From: Solanum dulcamara
Taxonomy: Eukaryota; Streptophyta; Magnoliopsida; Solanales; Solanaceae
Length of the DNA stretch: 64,000 nucleotides
Assembly (NCBI RefSeq): GCF_947179165.1
Contig: NC_077240.1
Location: 51,706,501 to 51,770,500, forward strand
Reading direction: 5' to 3'
Below are positions 10,626-21,171 of the stretch, in pieces. The translations under genes and the position numbers were made by a program. The notes under the pieces were generated by a model. That model did no database searches, was not told the origin of the DNA, and saw only the letters and a list, made by a program, of their open reading frames with translations. Numbering within the stretch: position 1 is the stretch's first letter; every line of letters begins with the position of its first letter.

Positions 10626-11961
10626 AAATCTCCTCATAATACATGCTATCTTTCACACCAATGCTTTCTATTAGAACAATAAGAGAAGGATCTCCTAAGC
10701 ACTTCTTAAGCATAGAAATATGGAATACGGGATGAACGACCTCTAACTCTGATAAGCTATATTCCTAATCCTTTTTGTAATTTGATAAGGAACAATGTAC
10801 TAGGGACTGACCTTCCCTTTCTTCCCAAATATCATAACACCCTTCATGGAAGAAACCTTCAAATACACCTAAGCATTCACCTCAAATTCTAAGACTCTTA
10901 TCCTAACATCAATATATGACTTTTGATGACTTTGTGTGATTTTCAACCTCTATCGAATGATTTTTACCTTCTCCATAGCATGGTGAACTATGTATTTTCC
11001 AATTAACTCAGCCTCACTAACTTTGAACCAACCAATTGTTAATTTATATCTCCTCTCACAAAGTGCCTCATAAGAAGCCATCTAAAAACTTAAGTGAAAA
11101 TTGTTATTGTACGCACATTCTATAAGGGGCAAGTGGTCATCCCAACTACCTTTAAACTCCTTGATGAAATATCTCAACATATCTTCAAGGGTATGGGTCA
11201 TACACTCTGAATGACCATCTATTTGAGGATTGAAAATGGTACAAAGGTTCACCTTCGAACCTGGACCTTTCTTAAAAGACTTTTAAAACTAGGCAGTGAA
11301 CTGAGCACGTCTATGTAACATTAACACTAAGGAACTCCATGAAGTCTAACTATCTCATAAATGTACAGTTGTTCATAGTGCTCTGCTAAAATTGTAGTCT
11401 TAACCAGTAGAAAGTTGGCTAATTTAGTCATCCAATCTACAATCACCAAAATTGAATAATATTGACAATGAGATCGCGTAAAGCCTATAATAAAATCCAT
11501 ATTGATCATCTCCTATTTCTACTCTGAAGCTCAATATTATGAGCCATACCACAAGGTCTTTGATTCTCAACTTTTACCTGTTTACAAATTGAACAATTAC
11601 AAACAAAGTCTGTAATATCTCTCTTCATGTTGTTCCACCTGTAGACTTCCTTCAAGTTATGAGACATCTTTGTGGTACCCAGATGAATTGAATATCTTGA
11701 GTGATGAGACTCTACCATGATTTTGTCTTAGAGACCATCCATATTCGGCATGCACAGTCTAATTTAAAATTTCAACACACTATCACCCCATTGTGCAAAA
11801 GTCATCACTTTATTCTTGTGAACATCTTTCTTTAACTGAAGTAGAATAAGGTCTTTGCTTTGATTCTCCTTCACTTCTACTTAAGTTATTATTTAGCCCC
11901 ATTCTGAAGAATAACACCCCCTTCATTAGAATCCACAATATGAACTCCCAAACGTGCAAGT
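10626..11961 (-). pseudogene. Minus-strand gypsy integrase, broken
   Basis: On the minus strand the HHCC domain reads RYSIHLGTTKMSHNLKEVY and CNCSICKQVKVENQRP (11506-11718). The catalytic core follows as MDFIIGFTRSHCQYYSILV and YIYEIVRLHGVP (11327-11509). The C-terminal HPVFHISMLKKCLGDPSL-like segment lies near 10680-10760. The coding frame is broken between these pieces. The homologous sequence at 20756-24560 has the same order. At 11962 the integrase spacer is cut by type D LTR sequence. Confidence 0.75.
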
Positions 11962-12315
11962 TGTAACATCCTGCATTAATTTACCTTAGGTCATTCCCAA
12001 AGAGCCAAGAGAAAATGAGTACAATGTAGTTCTAGTGAGCTACCAGTTCGTACCTATGACCCATATGAAGTTTAACAAGTTGTAGGTGGGCTGTAGAAAC
12101 CCCTAACACTTGGTAAAAAATTTCATTATTGAGAACCATCTTATAAATGAACTCTATGGCGCGTAGAAGTAACTATAGTCTGTAGGGATTCTTCAACCCC
12201 AGGATGTGATGACCTATTCTATCTTAACTTTAGCTCAACCAAATAAGAGGTCCCCAATGACTACTTTCAATACTTCATCAATGAGTGCATATATGTTTCG
12301 TGAAATACTATAAGA
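11962..12315 (+). repeat. Type D LTR sequence, left of LINE
   Basis: This stretch begins TGTAACATCC and carries cctatgaccc and gtgggctgtag motifs like those at 19331-20755 on the other side of the LINE. The two halves probably formed one LTR region before the LINE landed. I see no coding features. Confidence 0.5.
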
Positions 12316-14290
12316 CTTATAAGGGTGTCTAATAGTCCCAATGTTACATTCCTAAATATAATAGACCAAGATGAACAACAGTGTACTTGTGAAATCAAAC
12401 ATGTGGCTAATCCTAATTCTCATATTATTACATTTGTTTATGCCAAGTGTAAGGATTACCTGAGAAGAACTCTTTGGGATAAAATGCTGCAGTATGCTGA
12501 CACAGACAAGCCATAGTGCATTATTGGAGACTTTAATGTGATCACTGATGTTGATGAAAAACTAGGAGGACAACCATACAACATGAACAAAAGCTTAGAG
12601 TTCATAAGTGTAATTGAGGCATGTGGTCTCACTGATCTGGGATTCCATGGGCAGAAATTTACATGGTGCAACAATAGGGACATGGAAGTTAGAATTTGGA
12701 AGAGACTGGACAGGGCCATGGTGAATGATAGGTGGTTAGAGATGATGCCCATGACTACTGTGGCTCATCTTGCTTCAACAGGTTCAGATCACTCCCCCCT
12801 ATTACTTGAATGTAAGGAGACTCACAGTAATCCTATCAAATACTTCAAGTTCCTCAACTGTTGGGTGGATAATGAGACTTTCCAGTACACTGTTAGAGTC
12901 TGTTGGGAAAGACCAGTAGAGGGTAATCCAATGAGAATATTCCACTTGAAACTTAAGAGGGTGTCTAACACCCTTAGTAGCTGGTCAAGGCAACAGTATG
13001 GGGACATATATGAAGCTGTCAAAGAGTTTGAAGAGAAGGTAAAGCAAGCTGAAGTTGATCTCATCCAAGACAAGTCTGAGGATAACAAGATCAAGCTGAA
13101 TCTTGTGAATGATCAGTACATTAAATACTTGAAGACTGAACAATCCATCCTTAAACAAAAAACTAAGCTTCAGTGGTTTAAGGAGGGAGATGCCAATTCC
13201 AAGTACTTTCATGCTATTATTAGAGGAAGGAGAAGAAGATTATTCATCCATCAGATTACTGATGAACAGGATAATACTATTCAAGGTGATCAGAATATAG
13301 CTACTGCTGCATGTGACTACTTTGAGAAGATATTTACTGGTAAGGATGATGCTATCAATGAAGATATCCTCAGATGTATCCCCAAATCCATCACAGATAA
13401 TCAAAACCAGGCTCTTAATGCTATGCCAACTAAAGAGGAGCTGAAAGAAGCTGTATTTTCCCTCAGTGATATATCTGCTGCAGGTCCAGATGGTTTTAAT
13501 GGCAAGTTCTTCCAAACTTGCTGGGATATCATCAGTGAAGACTTATTCAATTTGGTGAAATACTTTTTTTGTGGGCATTCTATTCCCAAGTTCATCTCAC
13601 ATGCTTGTTTGGTCCTACTCCCAAAAGTAGATCATCCTAATAAGTTATCAGATTTCAGGCCTATATCACTAAGTAACTTCACCAATAAAGTTATTTCAAA
13701 GATCCTATGTCTCAGACTTGCTCCTATTCTTCCTCAACTGATCTCTGAAAATCAGTCAGGTTTTGTTAAGGGAAGAAGTATATCTGAAAACATTATGTTG
13801 GCACAAGAAATCACTCATAGCATTAAAAAACCAAAGCTGGGAGATAATATTGTGATCAAATTAGACATGGCCAAAGCCTATGACAGGGTGTCCTGGGCAT
13901 TTATATGTCTAGTCATGAGAAGGTTTGGATTTGGAGAAGGATTTATTGACATGGTTTGGAGACTTATGGCTAATAACTAGTATTCAGTTATTGTGAATGG
14001 AGGTAGGCATGGTTTCTTCCACTCTACAAGAGGCCTCAAACAGGGAGATCCACTATCCCCAACCCTATTTATTTTAGGTGCTGAGGTACTATAAGGAATG
14101 CTCAATAATCTTCATCAACACCATTTGTACAAAGGTTTCCACATGGAGAAGAAAGGTCCATTGATTAATCATTTGAGCTTTGCTGATGATATAATCATTT
14201 TCACTTCAATATGTAGTTACTCTCTCAAGCTGATCATGAAGACACTGGAACTGTATGAACGACTTCAGGCCAGCTTATTAACACACAAAA
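12316..14290 (+). pseudogene. LINE ORF2 part 1: endonuclease and reverse transcriptase, with stops
   Basis: The protein is read in one frame across three stop codons: TAG at 12514-12516 (just before CIIGDFNVITDV, where the family has tryptophan), TAG at 13978-13980 (before YSVIVNG, again normally tryptophan) and TAA at 14092-14094. The endonuclease C-terminal half shows GDFN (12526), RIWKRLDRAM (about 12693) and SDHSPLLLEC (12787). Reverse transcriptase shows FRPISLSNFTNKVISKIL (about 13654), SGFVKGRSISENI (about 13757), KLDMAKAYDRVSWAFI (about 13858), [13 protein letters not shown] (about 14032) and the catalytic LSFADDIIIF (about 14174). Both catalytic aspartates of FADD are intact. A one-base frameshift near 14260-14290 moves the reading to the next frame. 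The longest uninterrupted piece is 480 codons (12538-13980). Confidence 0.9.
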
Positions 14291-14300
14291 GAGTCAGTGC

Positions 14301-16289
14301 ATGATCCCTCTGAATGCTGATCCTGAGATCACTGAAAGGGTCACTTCTACCACTGGTTTCAAAACAACTCATGGCCCTATTACTTACTTGGGTTGCCCCT
14401 TATATATTGGAGGTCAAAGGATCATATACTTTACTAGTATGGTGTCCAAAGTAACATCCAGAATTAGAGGATGGCATACCAAAATTCTCAGTTATGGGGG
14501 GAGAGCTGCTCTTGTGAAGTATGTGTTACAGTCCCTCCCAATTCATCTCTTATCTGCTGTGATTCCAACTTCCACTACACTCAAACAAATAAAGTCCCTA
14601 ATAGCAAACTTCTTTTGGGGATGGGACAAAGAAAAAAGAAAATATCATTGGGCATCATGGGAGACCCTCAGCTACCCAACAGATGAAGGAGGTGTTGGCA
14701 TGAAAAATCTGAAAGATGTCTGCCTAGCAATGCAATATAAACAATGGTGGATTTTCAGGTCTAAGAAGACTCTATGGGGGAGCTTTCTGAGGGCCAAGTA
14801 TTGCCAAAGGGAAAATCCAGTAATCAAGAAATGGGACACTGGTCAATCAATTATGTGGAAACACATGATGACAAACAAAGCTGAGATTGAGCCTCATATA
14901 CAGTGGCACCTTAACTCAGGCTCTTGCAGTTTTTGGTGGGATGATTGGCTAGGAATTGGCCCCCTAGCTTATCACAAAGACTGTCTACCTAGACTTAACA
15001 ATACCACTATCTCCAAGTTCCTGAAGAATGGAGAATGGGATGAAGAGAAGGTGAGGCAACATGCACCACAGCATCTGATACAGAAGATTCTTAGTTTTTC
15101 CTTCAAGTATCAACCTAACATCCCAGATACAGCCTACTGGAAGCTGACCTCAGATGGAAACTTCACTTGTGCTTCAGCTTGGAACAAGATCAGGCCAAAA
15201 AGGAACAAAACAATGACTGACACTTATGTATGGCATAAGAATATACCTTTTAAGATATCCTTTCTAGTTTGGAGAACTCTCAGAAGCAAGTTGCCCACTA
15301 ATGAAAGTATTGAGAAATTTGGTCATGCACCTGTTCAGTGCTCTTGTTGCTACAGGTCAGGTTGGGATAATATAGATCATATATTCATCTCAGGACACAT
15401 GGCTAGACATATATGGAATTATTTCTCTAATTGTTGGGGTATACATCACAGCAGCAGCCCCATGAGGAACACTCTGATGAAATGGTGGTTGGTTAAACCA
15501 AATAATGAAGTCCATAAACTATTAATGCAAGCTACCCCCATATTCATCTGTTGGAATCTATGGAAGAACAGATGTGCTAGCAAATATGGAGGAAAAAAGT
15601 CAAGCAGTACTAGAGTGAAGTTCTCAGTTATCAAAGAACTTTACATGCTGATCTTCACAGCTTTCCCTTACCTTAGCTGGCCAAGTGACTGGAAGGAGCT
15701 AATAATTATGGTGGAAAGCTGCAGTCAGGAGCTGAAAATCACCCAAGTTAGTTGGCACAAACCAACTTACAATGTGGTTAAATTTAACACTGATGGAAGT
15801 GCTTTGAATAATCCTGGGAAAATTGGAGCTGGGGGCATCCTAAGAGACCACAAAGGAAACCTCCTTTATGCATTTGCTGCACCACTTAGAGTTGGTTCTA
15901 ACAACCAAGCTGAGGTACAGGCTGCACTTCTGGGCATCACTTGGTGCATTCAACATGGCTACAGCAGGGTCCTACTGGAGGTTGACTCTGAATTACTTGT
16001 GAAATGGCTAAAACAAGAGATTACACCACCCTGGACTATCAGGAATTACATCACAGACCTGCAGGAGCTGATCATAATGCTGGATTTCTTTCAATGCAAG
16101 CACATCTATAAGGAAGCTAATTTTGTTGCAGATACACTTTCCAAGCATAGCCACAGTGTAGACAGCATGGTTCAATTCTACAATCCTCAACAGCTTCCTA
16201 AGGAAACAAGAGGATACTACATCCTAGACAAAATGGGGATGCCAAATTTTAGGAGGACAAAACTGAAGAGGATCAAACAACCTCCTTGA
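14301..16289 (+). pseudogene. LINE ORF2 part 2: RT thumb, zf-RVT and RNase H (662 open codons)
   Basis: A long uninterrupted frame continues ORF2 after the frameshift; the ATG at 14301 is an internal methionine, not a true start. The early part (TYLGCPLYIGGQ, ILSYGGRAALVKYVLQSLP) is the post-RT region of plant LINEs. The zf-RVT zinc-binding domain lies near 15220-15425 (WHKNIPFKISFLVWRTL, CSCC, HIFISGH). RNase H begins near 15778 (FNTDGSALNNPGKIGAGG) and keeps all four acidic positions: D in TDGS, E in NQAEVQAAL, D in LLEVDSELL and D in FVADTLSKH. The ORF ends LDKMGMPNFRRTKLKRIK then stop at 16287-16289. The other LINE copy (minus, near 54900) ends in a closely similar LDKLEMTNFRRRRLKRIK. Confidence 0.9.
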
Positions 16290-16410
16290 ATTGTATACCA
16301 TTAATAGTAGTACAGAATTCCCTATGTATAAATTCATAGTTAGGAGTTTTGTAAAGGGGAGAGTCTCCCTTGTTTATTGCCTTCCTAGAGCAATCAACAT
16401 ACCCCTAGAG

Positions 16411-18680
16411 GTAAGGATTAGAGTAGATATTTTCTTTTTTCTTTTCATGCTTGATTGTGTAGGTACCAGCAGATTTGGAAAAAGGGAACAAACAAATGCA
16501 AGCCAGGTGAGGTTTGCTTCTTGGCACAGCAGCTGCAAAATGAACCAATGGATAACTTGGAGATGGCCTTGGAGCTGCAAGAATGCTGTAGAGATGCACC
16601 ACAGGAATCAGCAAAGGGAAGTTTCCTTTTGTTTGTTTATCTGGTGCAGGTATCATGAAGCTTTGAGCCTGGTATTGGAGTTTCAGCAGCTGAGATTGGA
16701 ATTCTTGGACCAACAACCTACCATAGACCTGCAGCATCTCAGCAACATCACTTGCATATGCTACACTACAGCAGCAACAGGATCCTGCATAAGGAATCCT
16801 TTGTACTGCAAATTCAGATTGCCTCTTACCTTCCTCAACAACAACACCCTCCAGCAACAGATCCACCAACTTGCAACACTAAGGGAACACCAACAAGTCA
16901 TTAGTAGTAGTTACTATAACTTGCAGAATTGTTTGTATGTGTGTTTTTCTGTCTCTGTTGGTGGGTGCAGGTACCTTAAGGAGCTGATCCTGATCACAAC
17001 TAAGGTTCCCCCCCTGGAAGTAACTTGCAACAACATGCATCTTAACCTCCTTTACTATGGAAGTAATTTGGAGCTACAAAAGAACCTGCAGCAGCCTGTG
17101 CATCTATCTTCCTTGTTTGTCTTCTTGTCACTTGTCTCTACAGGTTCAAGTTACCTCAACAAAAGAGAAGCAACAACCTGGCATGCTAGGACTTCACCAA
17201 ATAGTCAGCCTCTCATTCAGGCCAACACCCTCCCTTCAACATCTGTACCTAAGCTTCAGCAGGGTAAGATGTGCAGGGTGAGTTGCAGCATGTGGACCTG
17301 CACCATGGCCTCAAAACTTTGCAGGATGGCAGCACATACTATTTTCACAAGGACCAAGAAGTTTCAGCCCAAACGGATAATTCGAGATGTTAGGCGAGCG
17401 ACCTTGAAAAAATCAGCTGCCTTAAGCCTAAAGAGAGGGCCTTTAGTAATTTGGATCCTCCAACTTGGGAAACAAGCCTTCAAACTTTGCATGGCTAAAG
17501 GAGAGGATATATATGCTAACTTCATAAAGTTTCAGCTCAAATGGATAATTGGAGACGTTAGTCGAGCGACTTGGAAAATGATAACACCCTCCAAAGCTCT
17601 TACTGAGGTCCCTTCTTTATTGCTAGTCTGTGTATATTATGTTTTGTTTGGGTTTGCTTGCTGTATTATTGCAGGTGTCTGGAGTGATATATCAGCATTC
17701 TTCAACAACAAATACATAGAGAAGAGCACAAGTACAACTTCCAAATACCCTGCAACCTCTAAGCTTCAGCAGGGCAGCAGGTGCAGGGTGAGGAGTCACT
17801 TGTGGACCTGTCCAAAGGACCCCAAACTTTGCAGGATTGCAGCATATATTATTTTGACAAGGCCCAAGAAATTTCAACCCAAACGGATAATTGGAGACGT
17901 TAGGCGAGCGGGCTTGAAACAATCAGCTGTCTTAAGCTTAATAAGGAATAATTTTGCTAAATGGAAGCTCCAACTTGGGAAACAAGCCTTCAAACTTTGC
18001 ATGGCTAAAGGAAAGGATATATATGCAAACTTCATAAAGTTTCAGCTCAAACGGATAAGTGGAGACGTTAGTCGAGCGACATGGAAAATGCTCACAGGCT
18101 CCAAAATTCTCTTTGAGACCCATTCTTTTCCTTTTAGTTGCTTGTGCAGGTATACTAAAGAACTCCTACACATGGAAGCTGCTGAACTGACACACTGCAA
18201 CAACCAACAACATCAAACAACATATGGGAGTCTCTCAATATTGCAAATACAGAATTTGAGGAAGCCAGCTGCAACAGAGGAATGGCACCACATTCAGAAC
18301 TGTTGGTACTGCTCTTGGAATTGTGTGTTTGCTTGTTTGTTTGCTTGTTTGTTTGTGCAGGTTGTTGGAGATACAGGCAACAGTGGAACTCAGATGGAAC
18401 TCCAACAACCTCATAGACAACATCCAAGAACCAACAACAATATCATGAGTAGCTGTAACATGTTACATCTCCATCAACTTCATATACATACTGTGGGAAC
18501 AAAACACCAAACAACTGCTCAACCACACACCAAACAACAACTAATCCATAGAGCTGAAGCTGAAAGTGCAGACTTGAAAGATGAAGTTCAACAGCATCAG
18601 CAACAACAGATGCCAAAAGCAACACACTCCCATGTACACCATGTTTGTTTGCTGCCTTGGCTACTTGTAGGTGCAGGTCT
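16411..18680 (+). other. Array of eight splice-acceptor-like sites in LINE 3' region
   Basis: Eight T- or TG-rich tracts end in AG followed by G. The AG positions are 16461-16462, 16648-16649, 16969-16970, 17142-17143, 17673-17674, 18148-18149, 18359-18360 and 18669-18670 (with a second at 18675-18676). Typical forms are cttgtttgtttgtgcag|gtt and ggtgggtgcag|gtacc. One donor-like agag|gtaagg lies at 16408-16417. The minus-strand LINE copy has comparable tracts ending near 54681, 53788, 53347, 53241 and 53080. Whether these sites are used in splicing is unknown. Confidence 0.5.
17251..18135 (+). repeat. 510-bp-period tandem duplication holding a four-fold 45-bp motif
   Basis: Sequence from 17251 to about 17620 recurs at 17761 to about 18130 with a constant 510-bp offset (aagcttcagcaggg at 17251 and 17761; ttcataaagtttcagctcaa at 17521 and 18031). 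Inside each copy a shorter motif, aagtttcagcycaaacgg followed by ataattggagacgtt and cgagcg, appears twice about 168 bp apart, so four times in all (17359, 17527, 17869, 18037). Changes fall in all codon positions, which argues against coding constraint. I do not see this motif in the minus-strand LINE copy. Confidence 0.8.
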
Positions 18681-18804
18681 GCAGCAACCATACATTTGGA
18701 CCCCCATGCAGGTGTTCGAATGCAGCTACACTTTTCTCCACAACAACTCCAAGGCTGTTGGCTACTATAGCTCCATATACTGCCTCTCCTTTCAGCCTCC
18801 TTAG

Positions 18805-19325
18805 CTGGTAATCATGATACTGATACAAAGGCACACTTCACCTGGATTTACTTGGTACGACAAGACTAAAAAGAGCAAAGATGAAAAGAATTTCCCATCC
18901 CATGCGAGATAGAAGTTTCGTATACTTGTTCTTCTTCAATGTAGCTATGTCTGGTATGTAGCATAGTTGGAATAGGACTAGTGTAGGTTACTTTCCTTTT
19001 TCTCATGGAAGGGGAGAGTCTCCCTCATTTATGCTTTCATAGTTGAATTGTACCGGGAGGATTCCTCTCACAGGTTTACTGCTTTCTAGTTATAGTTAGT
19101 CTCTCTTTTTTTGTATCGGGGATGAGTTAGCCGACCTTAATAGGTTAGCCGACTTATGAACCACCATAGGATTGGAGGTAAGGTTTATGTCCCCCTCCTT
19201 GTATTTTATTTTGATTATTTATGTTAAGGTTTGGGGGTGTTGCTTAACCCCTGACTGTGCACGAGAGGTGGAAGCCTCGTGTAGGGTCTGTTCCCATAAA
19301 AAAAAATAAAAAAAAAATAAAAAGA
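18805..19325 (+). repeat. LINE 3' terminus: conserved tail, hairpin and poly(A)
   Basis: About 330 bases here are closely matched by 52240-52700 on the minus strand, so they are the true family 3' end. Shared blocks are tacgacaag near 18856, aataggactagtgtaggtt, ggggagagtctccctcattt, the cggggatgagttagccgacc region and a CACGAG-loop-CTCGTG hairpin at 19260-19281. The element ends ggtctgttccc followed by an A-rich tail (19295-19320) broken by a few Ts. A short readable peptide (YDKTKKSKDEKN here, YDKPKKDNDDKI in the other copy) is conserved near 18856. Confidence 0.8.
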
Positions 19326-19330
19326 AATAT

Positions 19331-20755
19331 AATAGAAATGCACCCACTTCCATGAGGTGGGTCTATGACCCGTACTAAGGTCCAGAGATCAACAAACCTT
19401 AGAAGCTCTGCACACTTTAAGGAGAACCTTTTATGGCTCATAGAAGGTCCTACGATCTATAGAAGGGTGTTCATATACCCTTAAGACCTATTCCAGTAAG
19501 TCCTATTTTTGGATCCCATACTCTACGATCAGTTTTCTACAGTCCGTAGGAGTTCCTACGGTCTATAGGGTGACCTATACACGAGCCTGAAGAAGTTTTG
19601 CTAAGGGGTAAAATCATTCTTTCCCACCTTTCCCAAATAAAAATCCTGACATTTAGGACTAAAACAAGATCTTACCAGTACCCAACAATGTTTTTCTCTT
19701 CTTTAATCTTAGAACATTTTAAGAGCAAGGATTGGAGTTGAGAAAAGCTAGTATTCAAGATTTCAACCAAGTTCTTAGACTTTCACTTAGATAATCGATC
19801 TTTCAGGTATGAAAGGCTAATCAAAACATTGGACTAAGTTCTTTCTCATTCCCTACATGTTCGTTCAGTAAGTATGAGTTTTAGTTTGAGTTTCAATCCA
19901 GTTATATTGTGTTTTTAAAGTTTTAACTCAGAAAGGTTGGGAAAAAATAAATTTACCTCTCATTAAAAGCAGCAGAAGATGTGTGCGATTACCTCTCAAA
20001 GTACTAGAAACTTCTACAGGCCTAGGATCCCTCTCGTATGCACGGCTAATAGAAATGGGGACATAATTTAGTACTCACTGTATTTTGTAATGTTTGGGTC
20101 TATGGATCTCTTCTATGGGTTGTAGACCCTACTACGAATTGTAAAGGTTAGTAGTACAATCATGCTGAGGGGCTTTGAGGTTTTGTTCTACAAACCCTTC
20201 TTTTAGTTGTAGACCCCCTCATATAGGTTATAGACCCTGGTCATGGAACCCTTGTACACCTTTCAATAGCTACTAGAATTATAGGACTGTGTCTATGAGT
20301 CATTTCTATGGGTCATAGAGCATTCTATGTTTCATAAAAATTATTAGTAGAATGGGTCTGAGATTGGGGCTTAGGATCTCTTCTACGGACACTTCGTATG
20401 GTTTGTAGAAACTTCTATGGGTCGTAGAATCCATCTGTAGAAGAGTTACAGTAACTTTAGAATTTTTTCAAGCCTTGTTGTACACTTTGATTCTATCTAC
20501 AACCTGTAAATCCTTCTGCGGTCTGTAGGTGCCACTCGTGTCCCACAGATCAGAGCACTTTTCTCACTTTCTCTTGGTCCCTTCTTGACTTATCAAATTT
20601 TGAATATTTTAGGATGTTAGAATATTTCTATCTTATTCATCTTCCCATGTTTCCTTTTCTACATATTGATTCCTCCACAACACTTTGACTAAAGCAACCT
20701 TTTTGTCCTTAACTTGTGAACCTATCGATCAAGAATCTGAATTGAAATCCCTTCA
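19331..20755 (+). repeat. Type D LTR sequence, right of LINE, decayed
   Basis: A long non-coding stretch with many variants of cctacggtctataggg, gggtcgtagaat and ctgtaggtgcc. It continues the LTR-like sequence broken by the LINE at 12316. Part of it (near 20520-20600: a gtctgtaggt motif, then tctcactttctcttgg) matches 35330-35420. I see no genes and no clear LTR end; minus-strand integrase begins at about 20756. Confidence 0.5.
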
Positions 20756-21171
20756 TAAGACAAGCTATGTTCCACATCAATGCTTTATGTAGGAACAGTT
20801 AGTGAAGGATCTTCTAAGCACTTATTAAGCATAGAAATATGGAATATAGGATGAATGACCTAGTAACTCAGCTTCAACAATTTCTAACCAACAAATTGGT
20901 GGTCTAAATCTCTATCCACAAAGAGACTTATAAGGACTCATATGAATACTTGGGTGAAAACTTTTGTTGTACGCAAACCCTATAAGAGGCAAGTGTTCAT
21001 TCCAACTTCCTTTAATGTTAATGATACTCGACCTCAACATGTATTCAAAATTCTTAATCAAACGCTCTGATTAACTCTTAGTCCAATGATGGAAAGAAGT
21101 ACTAAGGTTCACTTCAAAACCCTGACCTTTCTAAAATGACTTCCAAAATAAGGCAGTGAACTGAGCACCTC
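20756..21171 (-). pseudogene. Gypsy integrase C-terminal part, left of solo LTR
   Basis: Minus-strand reading gives the decayed HPILYISMLNKCLEDPSL-like chromointegrase tail near 20800-20870. The adjacent core segment runs up to 21171, where the solo LTR interrupts it. The same gene continues at 24043 on the other side; joining the flanks gives gagcacctctatctgag, matching 11300-11320. Too many stops remain for expression. Confidence 0.7.

Larger units (their letters stand above)
16290..18804 (+). other. LINE 3' region carrying an 837-codon open frame (coding status doubtful)
   Basis: An open frame from the ATG at 16291 to the TAG at 18802-18804 starts two bases after the ORF2 stop. I recognise no protein family. 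The translation is rich in Gln, Asn, Thr, Cys and Trp. It contains a direct repeat (KFQPKRII, LQLGKQAFKLCMAKG, FIKFQLK, each twice) and hydrophobic runs that come from T/G-rich DNA tracts, not from clear membrane segments. The related 3' region in the second LINE copy keeps the T/G-tract style but reads its GCAGGT sites in a different frame (Cys-Ala-Gly against Val-Gln-Val). The two repeat copies inside differ at many amino-acid-changing sites. I therefore think the frame is open mostly because of base composition, though 837 codons is long for that. Confidence 0.4.
12316..19325 (+). mobile_element. Plant L1-type LINE, 5'-truncated, with long 3' region
   Basis: A non-LTR retrotransposon lacking ORF1 and the first part of the endonuclease. 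It keeps the endonuclease C-terminal half, reverse transcriptase, zinc-binding zf-RVT region, RNase H, about 3 kb of unusual 3' sequence and a poly(A) tail. Copying in this class starts at the 3' end of the RNA by target-primed reverse transcription, so 5' truncation is the usual outcome. The element sits inside type D LTR sequence. A candidate target duplication is gaaatactataaga (about 12302-12315) against gaaatataataga just after the poly(A) (about 19324); it is imperfect. Three in-frame stops and one frameshift inactivate ORF2. Confidence 0.9.

Noticed and set aside
16411..16462. A 52-base intron between gtaagg (16411) and gtgtag (16462)
   Set aside because: Donor and acceptor look good, but the length is below the usual minimum for plant introns; kept only as part of the acceptor-array observation.
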